A DNA stretch of 64,000 nt from Chlorogloeopsis fritschii PCC 6912. Lineage in GTDB: Bacteria > Cyanobacteriota > Cyanobacteriia > Cyanobacteriales > Nostocaceae. The DNA lies in NCBI RefSeq assembly GCF_000317285.1, contig NZ_AJLN01000097.1, forward strand, positions 1-64,000, written 5' to 3'. Made by a program: the position numbers and the translations under genes. Positions within the stretch are counted from its first letter, which is position 1; every line of letters begins with the position of its first letter. The notes below the pieces were generated by a model. It was not told the DNA's origin, did not search any database, and worked only from the letters and a program-made list of their open reading frames with translations. This document shows positions 45,110 through 56,262 of this stretch, in pieces.

Positions 45110-46627
45110 CTAAGCAACATTCAGAAAACCATTCTGGATTAGGTAAGCAGAATATGTCATAAACAATTGGTTGTCCATTCCTGGGCAAACGATACCGCTA
45201 CCTGCAAGTGCATTGAGGGTAGCTTGACAATTAATTATCGGTCTTCTACTTTGTAGATACAAATCGGGAATAGTAATTTGTTCTTCTGACCAGCGCTCTA
45301 GTAAGAAAGGCCGTAGGGTATAGAGAGGATTTTCAGCAGAAGAGATATCGTTAATTAACTTTGCTTGCCATTGTTCGTAAGGAATTACTTCGATAGGAAA
45401 ACCTAAAGAATTCATCCACTCCAGTAAATTAGTTAAAGGCACAGGTTCGGGATGCTGTAAGTGAAAAGCCTGACCTAGAGATTCTTTTTGTCTGGAGAGA
45501 TAAACAACAGCTTTACTAACATAATCTACAGGCGATGCATCCAACATATAATCAACATTTGGAAAACATCCCATTTGAATGCAGCCTTTAATTACCAAGT
45601 TGATAAAGTCATCTGTATTGCAGACACCTGTTTTGCTATCTCCTGCAATTAGAGGAGGTCTATGAATCGTCACAGGCAATCCGCGATCGCTAGCAATTTT
45701 AACTAGCTTTTCTGCTACCCATTTTGTTTGTGAGTAACCGAGAAAAATACCTTGCCAATGCTCAAAGCTATCATCTTCTTTGACAACTTTACCAGCATAA
45801 AAAGGTGATTCAAAAACCGCTACACTAGAAACATAATGTACAGGTTTGACTTTAAACAAACACGCCAAACGCAAAATTTCTTGTGTTCCCAAAACATTGG
45901 GAGCCTTCATAGCTGAATATGGATAAACATAATTCAGCGTGGCAGCACTATGATAAATGCTATCAAGATTCATAGCTAGCATATCAAAGCCTTGGGGGCT
46001 AATTCCTAGCAAAGGCTTTGATAAATCTCCCAAGATAGGGATAATTCTAGAACTGAATTTTTCATCCCAAAGAGCATAATTTTGGAGATTTTTCTTCAGT
46101 TTTTGCTTGCCTTCTTCAGAATTAGCAGCACGTACTAAGCAGTAGATATCTGCATTAGTTTGCTGTAGTAGTTCGTGGATTAAAAAAGCTCCTAAAAATC
46201 CTGTACCACCTGTTAAAAAGACATTTTCTGGTTGAGATGTAAAGTGAAAAGATGTAGATGCAGGACGAATACTTGGATCGAGAACAGCTTCAGCACTTAA
46301 ATCCAAGATAGGCTTAATTACAGAGACAGAGGCTTTTTTGGCAGTGGGACTATCTTTTACCTCTGATTCCTCTGATTCTTCACCTAAACGCTGAGAGAGA
46401 GTAGCAACTGTTGGATAATGCCACAACAGTGTGGGAGACACTTTAAATCCCAGCATTTTTTCTAATTTGCCGACAATCAGCATCGCTTGAGTAGAATCTA
46501 AACCATAGCTATCTAATGGTTGCTCAATATCAATTTCCTCAGGTTCAACATTTAATGCTTCCGCTAGCTGAGATACCAACCAAGCTTGAACTTCTGCTGC
46601 TGTTAAAACTTTTTTTGATGCCATCAT
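45110..46627 (-). CDS. hglB: ACP-thioester reductase, HglB/HetM-like
   Basis: A 505-residue two-domain protein. The N-terminal ACP (about 10-85) has the phosphopantetheine serine in [11 protein letters not shown]. The C-terminal thioester reductase (about 135-500) has NAD(P)-binding [11 protein letters not shown], the YVSSVAVF strand and GYSQTKW with the Tyr/Lys pair. It would release the acyl chain from its carrier by reduction to aldehyde or alcohol. Size and layout match HetM/HglB of Anabaena. The start at 46627 lies 2 bp after the hglA stop with a GGAAG site upstream. Last gene of the hgl run; hetN and hetI, which follow hetM in Anabaena, are not here. Confidence 0.88.
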   Translation of the reverse strand: MMASKKVLTAAEVQAWLVSQLAEALNVEPEEIDIEQPLDSYGLDSTQAMLIVGKLEKMLGFKVSPTLLWHYPTVATLSQRLGEESEESEVKDSPTAKKASVSVIKPILDLSAEAVLDPSIRPASTSFHFTSQPENVFLTGGTGFLGAFLIHELLQQTNADIYCLVRAANSEEGKQKLKKNLQNYALWDEKFSSRIIPILGDLSKPLLGISPQGFDMLAMNLDSIYHSAATLNYVYPYSAMKAPNVLGTQEILRLACLFKVKPVHYVSSVAVFESPFYAGKVVKEDDSFEHWQGIFLGYSQTKWVAEKLVKIASDRGLPVTIHRPPLIAGDSKTGVCNTDDFINLVIKGCIQMGCFPNVDYMLDASPVDYVSKAVVYLSRQKESLGQAFHLQHPEPVPLTNLLEWMNSLGFPIEVIPYEQWQAKLINDISSAENPLYTLRPFLLERWSEEQITIPDLYLQSRRPIINCQATLNALAGSGIVCPGMDNQLFMTYSAYLIQNGFLNVA

Positions 46628-46629
46628 CT

Positions 46630-48300
46630 TTACGCTTCCAATGTAGAACGAACTGGGCAATATTGACTGTAGTAATCAGGAATTTGCATTCCTTGAATTC
46701 TCAAACTTTGAATGCGATATAAAAATGCGGCTCCAGTCATGATGTGATGAGCTACATCTACAACTCGACGATTATTTGGATCTGCTAGATAAGAACCTTG
46801 CACCCAGTTATTAAAGCTGCCGATCGCCGGGCCGCACCAAATCTGATAATCTACTTCTCTACCCTTTTCTCCAGAGTTTGACCAACGTGAAGATAATCCT
46901 AAATACCAGCGGAAAATCAACGCCATTTTCATTTTAGGATTATTAACTGCCTTACCCAATTTTTCTGGATTTTTCTGAGACAAATAAGTAACAGTTTCTT
47001 CCCAAACCTGAGCCAGAGTTTTACGGAAAATTTGTTTTTCTAATTTCTCTCGCTCCGGAGCAGGAATTTCTTCAATCGAATTATAGTTTCTATATATTTC
47101 GTACAACTTTTGAGCGCGGAGAGGGAACATCGTACCGCGTTTAAGAACTTGCAGTTTTACTCCCATTTCAAACATATCTGCTGCTGGTGCCATCATCACA
47201 TCAGCCATATCTGCTTGTGCCAGCAATTGCTTGGTATGTTGACAAGAACCAGATTCAATACATGACTGATTAATTGAACCAGTAACAATATAAGCAGCAC
47301 CCATCATAAAGCCTGCTAAAGCAGATTGTGGAGTGGCAATTCCACCTGCTACCCCAACTCGAATGGGTTTTTCGTAGCAATATTGAGCTTGAATTTCATC
47401 CCGCAAAGCCACCATTGAAGGTAACAAACAAACTAGAGGACGATTATCTGTATGACCACCAGAATCTGCTTCAACAGTAATATCATCAGCTAAGGGAATT
47501 TTTGCTGCCAAATTCGCCTGTAACTCACTAATTAAACCTTGCGCAACCAATTCCCGCAGCATTTTTACTGGTGCTGGTTGCATAAATTTAGTAGCAACTT
47601 CTCGGCGCGAAATTTTAGCAATGACTTTATTTTTAATTTCAATTTCATTAGCAGAATTTACACCCAATCCTGCCGCACGATAGTAAACAATATTAGGAGT
47701 CAAGTCTAAAAATGCCGAAGCTTCTATTGTTCTCACCCCATATCTGAGGTATAAATCTACTGCACCGCGCTCAATAGCAGGTTCATTGGGACTGTGAATT
47801 AAATTAAAAGCATAAGGCTCTTGAGGTAAAGCTTCTTGAATACGATGAATAGCTGCTTCTAACCGATTGGGAGTTAAACCGCCTGCACCAAAAGAAGCTA
47901 AAATTCTCTCCTTCCCTAGAGCAATTACCATTTCTTCGGAAGCGATCGCACCAGCCATTGCGCCAGTAGTATAGGCATATTTGACATTATGAAAAGAGAG
48001 AAAATTCGGGTCTCCCAATTGTTGCAAACTGATAGGTGGAACAGCCATCAATAATTCAGCTTGTCCTGTTTTGCCATTCTCAGCAGGAGACAAATAACCA
48101 TCATGGCTGATACCAATTCTGCCGTCAACTCTAACAATATAACAAGGCTTATCTAATGCTAAGAGTTTATCTTTGATGATATTAGAGTCAAAACTTATAC
48201 AATCTAAAGAACCTTTCCAGACTTGATTGAAATTGCAGGGAGAGCCAAAAAAGGCAAGACCATTATCCTGTTTATTTAGCACTGCATCTACAGTTGTCAC
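46630..48300 (-). CDS. hglA: PfaD-type enoyl reductase, HglA-like
   Basis: A 556-residue FMN-dependent TIM-barrel enoyl reductase of the PfaD/2-nitropropane-dioxygenase group. Visible: the central [20 protein letters not shown] phosphate-binding region, [13 protein letters not shown] with the catalytic/flavin block, and [11 protein letters not shown]. PfaD proteins reduce the enoyl intermediate formed by PUFA-type synthases acting in trans. Order hglC-hglA-hglB on the minus strand; the start at 48300 follows a 233-bp repeat-bearing gap. The symbol is assigned from recalled Anabaena cluster order. Confidence 0.85.
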   Translation of the reverse strand: MTTVDAVLNKQDNGLAFFGSPCNFNQVWKGSLDCISFDSNIIKDKLLALDKPCYIVRVDGRIGISHDGYLSPAENGKTGQAELLMAVPPISLQQLGDPNFLSFHNVKYAYTTGAMAGAIASEEMVIALGKERILASFGAGGLTPNRLEAAIHRIQEALPQEPYAFNLIHSPNEPAIERGAVDLYLRYGVRTIEASAFLDLTPNIVYYRAAGLGVNSANEIEIKNKVIAKISRREVATKFMQPAPVKMLRELVAQGLISELQANLAAKIPLADDITVEADSGGHTDNRPLVCLLPSMVALRDEIQAQYCYEKPIRVGVAGGIATPQSALAGFMMGAAYIVTGSINQSCIESGSCQHTKQLLAQADMADVMMAPAADMFEMGVKLQVLKRGTMFPLRAQKLYEIYRNYNSIEEIPAPEREKLEKQIFRKTLAQVWEETVTYLSQKNPEKLGKAVNNPKMKMALIFRWYLGLSSRWSNSGEKGREVDYQIWCGPAIGSFNNWVQGSYLADPNNRRVVDVAHHIMTGAAFLYRIQSLRIQGMQIPDYYSQYCPVRSTLEA

Positions 48301-48533
48301 GGAAGTTATCCCTCGATTTGATGATTAGCAGATGAAAGAAAGAACCACAAAGAACACGAAGGACACCCGGAGGGTGGCTTCCCGAAGGGTAGGGCACGAA
48401 GAGAGGATTATTTTTGATAACTCTTATTTCCTTCTGGTTGGCATATTACTCATGAAATTCTTTGTGCCCTTTGTGCCCTTTGTGGTTAGTTAAATACATA
48501 TTCTGAATGCTAAAAAATAGCTCTCAAGATACT
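48301..48533. repeat. repeat-bearing gap between hglC and hglA
   Basis: Two dispersed elements face each other: AGAACCACAAAGAACACGAAGGACAC with GTGGCTTCCCGAAGGGTAGGG at 48341-48405, and the reverse TTTGTGCCCTTTGTGCCCTTTGTGGTTAG at 48459-48490. Together they can form a long interrupted hairpin. No gene. Confidence 0.7.
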
Positions 48534-51500
48534 TTACTCACTCAGCAAATTTTCAGCGCACATTAACTGTAATTGAATCAACTCACTCATTTGCTTACTA
48601 AACTCTTGACGGGATTTTAAGAATGCTGCATGAGTTTTATGAACCTTCAAGTTATTAGCATTCAACTTTTGATAGTGAGAGGTGCTTATATTTGACAAGC
48701 TGAAATTATAAGTAGGATGGGGATGATTAGCAACCAACTCCCGAAATTGTACTTCTTTTTTTGGCTCTAAGCTGTTATCCATGATATTTTGCATTGATAT
48801 TTCCTCTTGCTTAGTCTCGGATGGGGGAATAGATTTTTCATTACTACCTTTGTTGAGAATTTTGCTCTGAGACTTTTGAGCTAGATTTTGGAAGAGTTTT
48901 TTATTCTCTTCAGTCAAGATTTTGTCAGTAAAACTTTTACCACCCAAGGTAACTTTTCTCAGGGTAGGTTTTTTGACTGCTTCTGCTACTTGAGTGTACA
49001 GTGGCGATAAATCTACAGAAACTTGATGGCTGACAAGTTTTGCTAGTGCTTTGACAATACCACTATGGTCGTCTAAACCTCTTCTATTTAGAGATATGGT
49101 GATATGCTCTTTGTCGCTGAGAATTTTATCAATCCAGCGCGAACAAACATTACCAGCACCAGTTTCAATAAATATCTTGGCTCCATCTTCGTAAACTCGG
49201 TTGACTAAGCGCGGGAAGTCAAGGGGTTGTGACAAACCTTTGGCTATGCTGTGGGCGATCGCTTGACTTTCTAATTTCACCGGGCCATACTCAGCTGCGC
49301 AGTAAAGCACAACGTCTGGTAGATTTTTCCGGGTGGGTAAGGTGTTAACTCTGGCTATTTCTCCGTACTCAGAAGCCATCGCTTCACAGTGGATTACATG
49401 GTCGAAGGGAGCGCGGAAAGCGTTGCAGCCTAAAATTTGAATGATTCTTTCACAAGCTGCTGGTTCACCGGCAATGACGACTTCTTCGGGTGTGTTGATT
49501 TGAGTTAAAAAGACGCGCGGCTCATGTTGGAGGTATTCTCTCAACTGAGATGGGGTAGTCATGAGTACATAGTTAGCCCATAAGTCATTGTTCGGTGATT
49601 GCTGAGATGATGGCATTTGCCAATACTGGCGCACAGCATCCTTGGCACCGGATAACCTGTCAGCAAATAGTGGTGAGGCGTGTAGGGCAACAATTCCTTC
49701 GGTAAAGTTATCCCATACCTCAGCCGCAGACATCATACTAGTTTCACCCAGGCTGTAACCAAAGACCATTTTTGGCTTAACTTGGAATTCATCTCGCATA
49801 ATTTGCGTGATGAATCTGGTAAACAACATATCTACGTCGAAGATGGCTAGAGGATCGTCTAAGAATTGCTGTTCGAGAGTCTCTAATTGCCGGGATGAAA
49901 GCTTGTTCAAGCTTCTGGGAAATACGATGCGGGATATGTCAGCAACAAGATTTTGTAGTTTGGTAACAGCAATATCGTCGAGGGTTTCGGGGAATAAACG
50001 GAAGAGGTTGCGGGCGATACCTAGATAAGAATTGACTGCTGCTGGATAGACGTAAGCGACTTCTCCTTTTTTACCCAGTGGCTTGGCTGTGAAGTAACTA
50101 CCTAGTGGCGTTTGCCAATCTACCCCACGTTCAAAAGCTTTGTTGATACCTTTACGGGCAGCTTCGATTTCTTTGGTTAATTCTTTTTGATTGTGTGCCA
50201 GAATTGCTAGAACGTAATTAGGATCGGAACACAATTTAAAGTTAGCAAAGGCTAAATTGGCAGCATTGACTAGGGAAGTGCCATTGTTGACAGATTTTTC
50301 GAGGGCATCGATTTGTTCAAATAAATCAGCGCGATCGCGTCCGGCAATCGGGAACAAGTAAAATGGGGTTTGCTCCAAAAATCGGCTGTTGCGTGTTTTT
50401 TGATCGGGTTCTTCTGATAAGATGACATGGGCGTAAGTGCCATCCATACCGATGCTATTGATGGCAGCGATTCTTTTAGTCGCTTGTTTATCCAAAAACC
50501 AAGGTCTTGATTCGGTGGCAACATAAAAAGGGTTATGATGCCATTGTTCTTGATTTTTGGCTCCAGACCATTTAGGTACACCTGGAATATATCTGTAATA
50601 AAGGCACAAAGCAGTCTTGATTAAACTGGCAATTCCCGATGCTACATAGGTGTGTCCGATGTTTGCTTTGACGCTGCCAATGGCACAGCTTAAATCATTG
50701 GCACTACCAGGATAAGCTTGCAGTAAACCTTTGATTTCTGCTTCATCTTCTTTGTCAACACCGCTACCATAAACTTCCAGATAGTTAACTTCTGAAGGTT
50801 TGACACCCGCCATCAATAAAGCTTGCTGACAAGCTTGAGTTACGGCTTTGTCATCCGGGGTTCCCAAACCAGTGCCTTGCTGTTGCGCAAAACTGATGGC
50901 ATCGACAACTGCGTAAATGCGATCGCTTGCTTTTTGAGCAGTTTCATGTAGCTTCAATACTACTGCGCCTGCTCCTTCCCCTACCATCCAGCCATTCGCT
51001 TTTTGATCGTAAGAAAGGGTATTTGCGCCTGTATTAATTGCAGCTAGTTGGTTGCGCAATAAAACATTTTCTAAAGTGCCAGCTAAATCAACGGCACCCA
51101 CAAGTACGGCTTCTGCTTCTCCAGTCGCAAGTAAATGCTGTGCTATTTCCAAAACCTTGAAAGTGGAATTCTCTCCAGCGGTGATAGTAAATACAGGAGC
51201 GGTAAAATCCCACAGCGAAGAAATGCGACTCGCCATAATGTTGGCGATGTAACTCACATATTCGCTACTTTCGACTGGATTGTGAATGCCATCTTTAACA
51301 ATTGTTTCTAATTGGCTGACTTTATCGGGTGGTAGAGAAATTTCTCCAGCAATTAAGCCTTCTTTTACCTGCCAGGATAAATTCCATCTTTGCTGCAATT
51401 GATGCACAGATAATTGTGTTTCTGTCGCCATCACAACTGCGACATTTGCACCTTCTTTAATACCCGCATCCCTCAGAGCACGCTCGGCAACTTTTAACAT

Positions 51501-53174
51501 TAACAGTTGTTGCTGATTGAGCTTTTCTAGTTCATTTGGGGGAATTTTGCTAGAAACAGTATCAATTTCAAAATCTGTGATGTATGCCCCTTGTGGCGGC
51601 TTCCCATCAATTAACCCGTATTTTTTCAGTAATTCCTCTTGCTTTTCGACACCGTGCCATCTTTGGGGTGGTAGGGGAATAAAATGCTGTGTACCTTCGT
51701 AAATACTACGTTCAAAAGCTTCTAAACCATCGCAAGCACCAAAAAAGGCATCCATACCAACAATGGCGAGTTTGGCAGGATGGAGAGGTTCACTTGTTTC
51801 TACTGGTTCTGGGGTATTTACTTTTTCTAAAATCATGTGGGCGTTAGTTCCGCCCAAACCAAAAGCACTGATGGCTGCGCGTTTTATTAGTGTATTGTTA
51901 GGCCAATTCGTGGTACTAGTAACAATGCGTTGTGGGGAAATGACATTTTCTTCACTTCCCATCGGTTCTGTTATATTTATTGTCGCTGGAATAACGCCTT
52001 TGGACATACTCGTTAGCACTTTAATCAGGCTAACGCTGCCAGCGGCAGTAAGTAAATGACCGACATTAGATTTTACAGAACCAAGTAAAGGAGTTGCTTG
52101 ATACTTACCAAAGAAAGTTTCTACAGATTGAAATTCTGTGGAATCTCCCAACAAAGTACCCGTGGCGTGGCACTCCATGTAATCAATATTTTGAGGACTA
52201 ATTCCGGCTTCTTGGTAGGCGCGTTCAAAAGCAAGAGTTTGTCCTTTAGAATTGGGGCTAAGTAAATGCTTACCTCGTCCATCATTAGATAAACCGTTAC
52301 CGGAGATAGTAGCGTAAATGCGATCGCCATCTCGAACTGCATCGCTATATCGTTTCAACACCACCATTCCAACGCCTTCAGCAGTCAGCATTCCCCGCGA
52401 CATCTTATCTAAGGGACGACTAATATCATCTTCAGGATATCCTTGAATACCAGAAAACAGCATTCGCAAGAACAGTGGATCTGCACAGCTGATGCCTCCG
52501 GCTAACATCAAATCAGCTTTGTGCGTCCATAAATAATGGGATGCTAGCTTGGTAGCGTACTGTGGTGAAGAACAAGCAGCATCAATACAAAAATGAATAT
52601 TTGATAGAGAAAAAGCTTTAGCAATGATAGCTGCTGGTAAGCCTGATATCATCGCATTGTAGGATGAGGCTTCTTGTGATGCTCTTAAAGCAGCTAAATC
52701 GAATTCTGGTTGCTGTAAAAGTTCTTGAACAGCAGATGCTAAAACTTGCTGATAAATGGGTGCAAATAATTGGTTAGAGGTTTTGGTGGGGAGAGAAAGA
52801 TTACCTAATATGACTCCGCATCTAGAGAGAATAGATTCTTGCTCTAAATAACCGCTATGTTGTAAAGCTTGTTTGGTAACGTACAATGACCATTGAAAGG
52901 TTTTATCTAGAGATTCCAGAAATTTTGGTGGTAGCTTATATCCTGTGGAGTCAAATTTAAAATCACGGATAAATGCTCCCTTCAAAGAATAGACTTTATC
53001 TGGCTTACCTTTAGCTGGATCGAAAAATATTTGTGGATCTACTCCAATTTCCTCAGCACTTAAAGATGATGTAGAATCTTTTTTTTGGATGAGATTTTGC
53101 CAAAATTCATCAGGATTTTTAGCATCAGGGAATAAGCATCCAAATCCGATGATTGCAATTTTTTCCATAGTCAT
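48534..53174 (-). CDS. hglC: PUFA-synthase-like KS-CLF-AT polyketide synthase, HglC-like
   Basis: A 1546-residue megasynthase subunit. KS1 (about 1-455) is complete: Cys in IDAACSS, His in ECHATGT and His in SNVGHLLTAAG. The second KS (about 460-930) lacks the cysteine (TAGENST in its place) and the first His (VYGSGVD), so it is a chain-length-factor domain. An acyltransferase follows (about 960-1370) with the nucleophile in FGYSLGE. The C-terminus has a helical VHKTHAAFLKSRQEF segment like the repeats in HglE, a possible docking helix. This is the OrfB/PfaC-type layout. The start at 53174 has an AAGGA site; the frame opens at 53195. A matching DH and ER are supplied by HglD and HglA. Confidence 0.88.
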   Translation of the reverse strand: MTMEKIAIIGFGCLFPDAKNPDEFWQNLIQKKDSTSSLSAEEIGVDPQIFFDPAKGKPDKVYSLKGAFIRDFKFDSTGYKLPPKFLESLDKTFQWSLYVTKQALQHSGYLEQESILSRCGVILGNLSLPTKTSNQLFAPIYQQVLASAVQELLQQPEFDLAALRASQEASSYNAMISGLPAAIIAKAFSLSNIHFCIDAACSSPQYATKLASHYLWTHKADLMLAGGISCADPLFLRMLFSGIQGYPEDDISRPLDKMSRGMLTAEGVGMVVLKRYSDAVRDGDRIYATISGNGLSNDGRGKHLLSPNSKGQTLAFERAYQEAGISPQNIDYMECHATGTLLGDSTEFQSVETFFGKYQATPLLGSVKSNVGHLLTAAGSVSLIKVLTSMSKGVIPATINITEPMGSEENVISPQRIVTSTTNWPNNTLIKRAAISAFGLGGTNAHMILEKVNTPEPVETSEPLHPAKLAIVGMDAFFGACDGLEAFERSIYEGTQHFIPLPPQRWHGVEKQEELLKKYGLIDGKPPQGAYITDFEIDTVSSKIPPNELEKLNQQQLLMLKVAERALRDAGIKEGANVAVVMATETQLSVHQLQQRWNLSWQVKEGLIAGEISLPPDKVSQLETIVKDGIHNPVESSEYVSYIANIMASRISSLWDFTAPVFTITAGENSTFKVLEIAQHLLATGEAEAVLVGAVDLAGTLENVLLRNQLAAINTGANTLSYDQKANGWMVGEGAGAVVLKLHETAQKASDRIYAVVDAISFAQQQGTGLGTPDDKAVTQACQQALLMAGVKPSEVNYLEVYGSGVDKEDEAEIKGLLQAYPGSANDLSCAIGSVKANIGHTYVASGIASLIKTALCLYYRYIPGVPKWSGAKNQEQWHHNPFYVATESRPWFLDKQATKRIAAINSIGMDGTYAHVILSEEPDQKTRNSRFLEQTPFYLFPIAGRDRADLFEQIDALEKSVNNGTSLVNAANLAFANFKLCSDPNYVLAILAHNQKELTKEIEAARKGINKAFERGVDWQTPLGSYFTAKPLGKKGEVAYVYPAAVNSYLGIARNLFRLFPETLDDIAVTKLQNLVADISRIVFPRSLNKLSSRQLETLEQQFLDDPLAIFDVDMLFTRFITQIMRDEFQVKPKMVFGYSLGETSMMSAAEVWDNFTEGIVALHASPLFADRLSGAKDAVRQYWQMPSSQQSPNNDLWANYVLMTTPSQLREYLQHEPRVFLTQINTPEEVVIAGEPAACERIIQILGCNAFRAPFDHVIHCEAMASEYGEIARVNTLPTRKNLPDVVLYCAAEYGPVKLESQAIAHSIAKGLSQPLDFPRLVNRVYEDGAKIFIETGAGNVCSRWIDKILSDKEHITISLNRRGLDDHSGIVKALAKLVSHQVSVDLSPLYTQVAEAVKKPTLRKVTLGGKSFTDKILTEENKKLFQNLAQKSQSKILNKGSNEKSIPPSETKQEEISMQNIMDNSLEPKKEVQFRELVANHPHPTYNFSLSNISTSHYQKLNANNLKVHKTHAAFLKSRQEFSKQMSELIQLQLMCAENLLSE

Positions 53175-53221
53175 TTGTTCCTTGTTATTTATCATTTTTT
53201 ATGGAGAAGTAGTTAGTGGTA

Positions 53222-53330
53222 AGAGCCAGAGGCTCTAATTATCGTTACCAGGTTGAACCTGGTAACGAGGGTTTAGAGTTTCTCGTTTCTAGGTTCAACC
53301 TAGTAACGGAGATACGAGGCTCTGCCTCGT
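53222..53330. repeat. composite palindromic element, double copy, between hglD and hglC
   Basis: AGAGCCAGAGGCTCT at 53222-53236, CGTTACCAGG...CCTGGTAACG at 53243-53267, a variant CGTTTCTAGG...CCTAGTAACG at 53284-53308, and ACGAGGCTCTGCCTCGT at 53314-53330. Each part is a palindrome. An ACACAAAG heptad element follows at 53341-53376. Together they fill most of the 299-bp gap. Confidence 0.85.
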
Positions 53331-53473
53331 AGTTATTAAAAACGAACCACAAAGTACACAAAGCACACAAAGAAAAGAAAATAAACTGCAACAGACACAG
53401 AGGGAACAAAGAGAAATTATCAGTTTGAACGGCAAGATTAGCATCAAAATCCGCCACTACTAACTACTAATCA

Positions 53474-55213
53474 CTAACCTTTTGGTTGCATTAATTTAGC
53501 TGGAAAAATAATTCCTCTACCTCCTAGAAGTTGCGAGTAAATTTTCCCTTGTTTATCATGTATAAAGAAATCGGCAACAACACTTGTTTGTGTTTTACTT
53601 TTGACTTCACAAGAAACGTAAAATGGTTCGTTATAGGGAGTTTTGGCAAACTGTTCGTATCTTTCTTGTTGCCCTGGTAAGCAAATTTCTTGATGGTAAT
53701 GATGTAGCCAAATCCATAAAGGATGAGTACTCAAGTCAGTGGTAAAAGCGTTAACCCAGTAGGCTGGAAATTGTCCTTGTTGTATTTTGTTGATTGCTTG
53801 CCAAAAACATTCAGTTGTAATTTTTTCGGAATTAATATTTATTACTCTTCTCAGTTGTTGAAATGCGGAGCCATGAAATAGTGCTGCTTCTCCTGTTTGA
53901 TAAAAATCTTTACCGATGGTGGTAATGATGTTATCTTCTGTCAGGTTCAGTCTTTCGTAGATAGGAGCAGGAGGAACATCACGCAGAAGTTTGATGTTAG
54001 TGCTGAAGTGATATATGGTTTTGCCTTCTGGAGTTTGACTCGAAATTTTGCAGGAAAAATTTACTTCATGAGCGTCAAGATTTTTGGATGTTTCTTGTAA
54101 GTCAAGAATATATTCTTCCGCTAGAGTTTCATTAAAGGTAATTCCCTTGAATACTCGAAAATCTGTGCTACTAAAAGCTTTGTATCCTGGATAAAGCTTC
54201 TCGCAAGCATCCGACATCCACGATACTGCACAAGTAGCAGGTAAAACAGGATTACCAGCAATGACGTGATCCAGTAAAAAGGGATTTCCTTCCAGTGTTA
54301 ATTTACGACGGATGCGATAGCTGCGCAGATCTGGATCTAAAAGTGCAGCTGGTGGAACCATTGGGCTGCCAATCACAACTTGGGTAGTATTGTGATAAGC
54401 GGGGTGTAGTTCGTTAACTAACATTTGTGTTCCAGCTTCTACCGGAATAATGTCAATACCTCGTTTGGCAAATTCTTTTTTCAATTGCGGTGTTACCATG
54501 CCGCTATCCCAACCACCCCAATTAATTGCAACTACGTGACATTGAGGATATTTTTGCTTGAAGGAGTGGGCTGATTTGTTGAGGATTTCATTGGCGATCG
54601 CGTAATCAGATTGTCCAATATTACCGTAAAAGCCTGTGACGGAAGAAAATAAGACTAAATGCTCAAGTTGATTTGGTTTTACGCACGCTAGGAGATTTTC
54701 TAATCCCTGTACTTTGGCTGTGTAAACTTTTTCAAAATCCTGTTCTGTTTTCTTTTCAATCAATTTATCGGCTAAATTACCAGCACCATGAATAATACCT
54801 GTAATTTCTCCTATTTGTGCAACAGCACTAGTAATTTTTTGATTGAGAGCAAGAGTGTCTGTTACATCAACGTTAATGTATTTTGCTTGTCCTCCAGCTT
54901 GTTGAATTGCTGCTAATGTTTGCTTGATTTCTCGATTGGAAGAAATTTGATTAAAGATTTTTTGTACGCTCATGGGTGTGGGTTTTTCTCCTTTAGAGAG
55001 AAGATATTCCATGATGCGTTTTTTTAATGTTGCTTCATCAAAACAATCTTGAGCGAATTCAGGTTCTGTTTCTAGAAGTTCTGAACGTCCAAGTAGGATA
55101 AATTTACAAGGATACTGTTGTGCTAATTTGATAGTACATTTAGCTGTAATGCCTTTGGCACCACCACTAACTAGAAAAACTGAGGAAGGATGAATTTGGG
55201 TTGGTGTAGTCAT
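53474..55213 (-). CDS. hglD: Ketoreductase-dehydratase protein, HglD-like
   Basis: A 579-residue bifunctional protein. The N-terminal ketoreductase half (about 1-275) has NADP-binding SGGAKGIT, the LFSSVTGFYGN serine and the SDYAIAN tyrosine/asparagine. The C-terminal part (about 280-579) is a hotdog dehydratase with DHVIAGNPVLPA, the His-x4-Gly-x4-Pro active-site pattern. It would reduce the beta-keto group and dehydrate the product for the HglA enoyl reductase. The KR begins right at its Rossmann fold; the structural sub-domain that normally precedes it lies at the end of HglE. Second large gene of the cluster. Confidence 0.85.
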   Translation of the reverse strand: MTTPTQIHPSSVFLVSGGAKGITAKCTIKLAQQYPCKFILLGRSELLETEPEFAQDCFDEATLKKRIMEYLLSKGEKPTPMSVQKIFNQISSNREIKQTLAAIQQAGGQAKYINVDVTDTLALNQKITSAVAQIGEITGIIHGAGNLADKLIEKKTEQDFEKVYTAKVQGLENLLACVKPNQLEHLVLFSSVTGFYGNIGQSDYAIANEILNKSAHSFKQKYPQCHVVAINWGGWDSGMVTPQLKKEFAKRGIDIIPVEAGTQMLVNELHPAYHNTTQVVIGSPMVPPAALLDPDLRSYRIRRKLTLEGNPFLLDHVIAGNPVLPATCAVSWMSDACEKLYPGYKAFSSTDFRVFKGITFNETLAEEYILDLQETSKNLDAHEVNFSCKISSQTPEGKTIYHFSTNIKLLRDVPPAPIYERLNLTEDNIITTIGKDFYQTGEAALFHGSAFQQLRRVININSEKITTECFWQAINKIQQGQFPAYWVNAFTTDLSTHPLWIWLHHYHQEICLPGQQERYEQFAKTPYNEPFYVSCEVKSKTQTSVVADFFIHDKQGKIYSQLLGGRGIIFPAKLMQPKG

Positions 55214-55695
55214 AATTTTTGCGATCGCAGAGACTAAAAGGTAAAGGATAGAAATTTATCTGGCAATATTCAATTGAGAGAGCCAGAGGCTCTAGTTCTC
55301 GTTACCAGATTGAACCTGGTAACGAGGGTTTCGAGGCTCTGCCTCCAGGCTGTTAGAACTGGGCAAAAATGAAGAAACAAGAATAGTTATTTGTTTGGAA
55401 GTATTCACCAATTTATACTCAACATAGCTGTTATGATTTGTGTTCATCTGTGGTAAGAAATACTAAATAATAATTGAGTTTCATTTTTTAATAATAGAAG
55501 TTAAGCACAAGTCACTAAAGAATAAAACCACAGAGGCACAGAGAGCACGGAGAAATAAGAAACAGAGAGGTATGGTGTGGAAGTTATAAATAACTAGATT
55601 CAGATTAAATTAGTGAATAAAATTTTGAATTTACTTGACTGAGCTATTAATGACATCAATATTGGAAGTTGAAATTTTACTTGTAGTTAATAGTT
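55214..55695. repeat. repeat-bearing gap between hglD and the small membrane protein gene
   Basis: 482 bp without a gene. Contains AGAGCCAGAGGCTCT at 55279-55293, CGTTACCAGA...CCTGGTAACG at 55300-55324 and TCGAGGCTCTGCCTC at 55331-55345, the same composite element as at 53222. A CCACAGAGGCACAGAGAGCACGG heptad-type element lies at 55526-55555. The hglD promoter, if separate, would also be here. Confidence 0.75.
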
Positions 55696-56148
55696 TTATG
55701 GTTGATAGATATTGATTGAATCGTTACGTTTGTTGACAGGGATTTTGGAATTTGAAGTTTGAAGTGCAAGAATTGTAATCATGAATAATCCTGCTAGGAT
55801 AGTTGCTATGATTGGAATGGGTATAAAGGTATCAGTTTCGGGGTAAGAATTTATAACTTTAATTTCATGAGGCTCTAAAAGTTTAATATCACCAAGGTCT
55901 TTTTGCTTAGATGAAACTTTAATAGAAGAGTAATAGGTTTTATATCCGCTAGCTTCTACTGTTAATTTTGCGTGTATGGTATCACTTTTATTTGTGTTAA
56001 CTTCTAATCGGTAAATTCCTTCTATATCTGTATAGCAAACAATTGAATTACCTTGAGAAACAAACGTAACTTTAGCTCCTAAAATAGGAGCTTGTTTTTT
56101 GTGATCAACTATGCGACCAGTATAAGTAATTGTTTGAGGCTTGGGCAT
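55696..56148 (-). CDS. small membrane protein with carboxypeptidase-regulatory-like domain
   Basis: A 150-residue protein. Residues about 5-95 look like a beta-sandwich of the carboxypeptidase-regulatory/CnaB-like type (YTGRIVDHKKQAPILGAKVTF, then TDIEGIYRLEV and VEASGYKTY), and a C-terminal hydrophobic helix (IPIPIIATILAGLFMITILAL) anchors it. It lacks a signal peptide, so its orientation is uncertain. It lies between hglE and hglD on the same strand, 114 bp after hglE. I do not recognise it in known hgl clusters; it might scaffold the enzymes at a membrane. Confidence 0.6.
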   Translation of the reverse strand: MPKPQTITYTGRIVDHKKQAPILGAKVTFVSQGNSIVCYTDIEGIYRLEVNTNKSDTIHAKLTVEASGYKTYYSSIKVSSKQKDLGDIKLLEPHEIKVINSYPETDTFIPIPIIATILAGLFMITILALQTSNSKIPVNKRNDSINIYQP

Positions 56149-56262
56149 ATCTTCTGGTGTACGCAGTTCGGCAAGGGCTACTTAGATTGGGGAATGGAGA
56201 GACAGGGACAAATTGTTTTTACTCTGTCTCCCCGAATGTCTTTGTCTTCTGTTACGTCTTTG

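Noticed and set aside
53245-53457. 70-residue minus-strand ORF between hglD and hglC
   Set aside because: Entirely within palindromic and heptad repeats.
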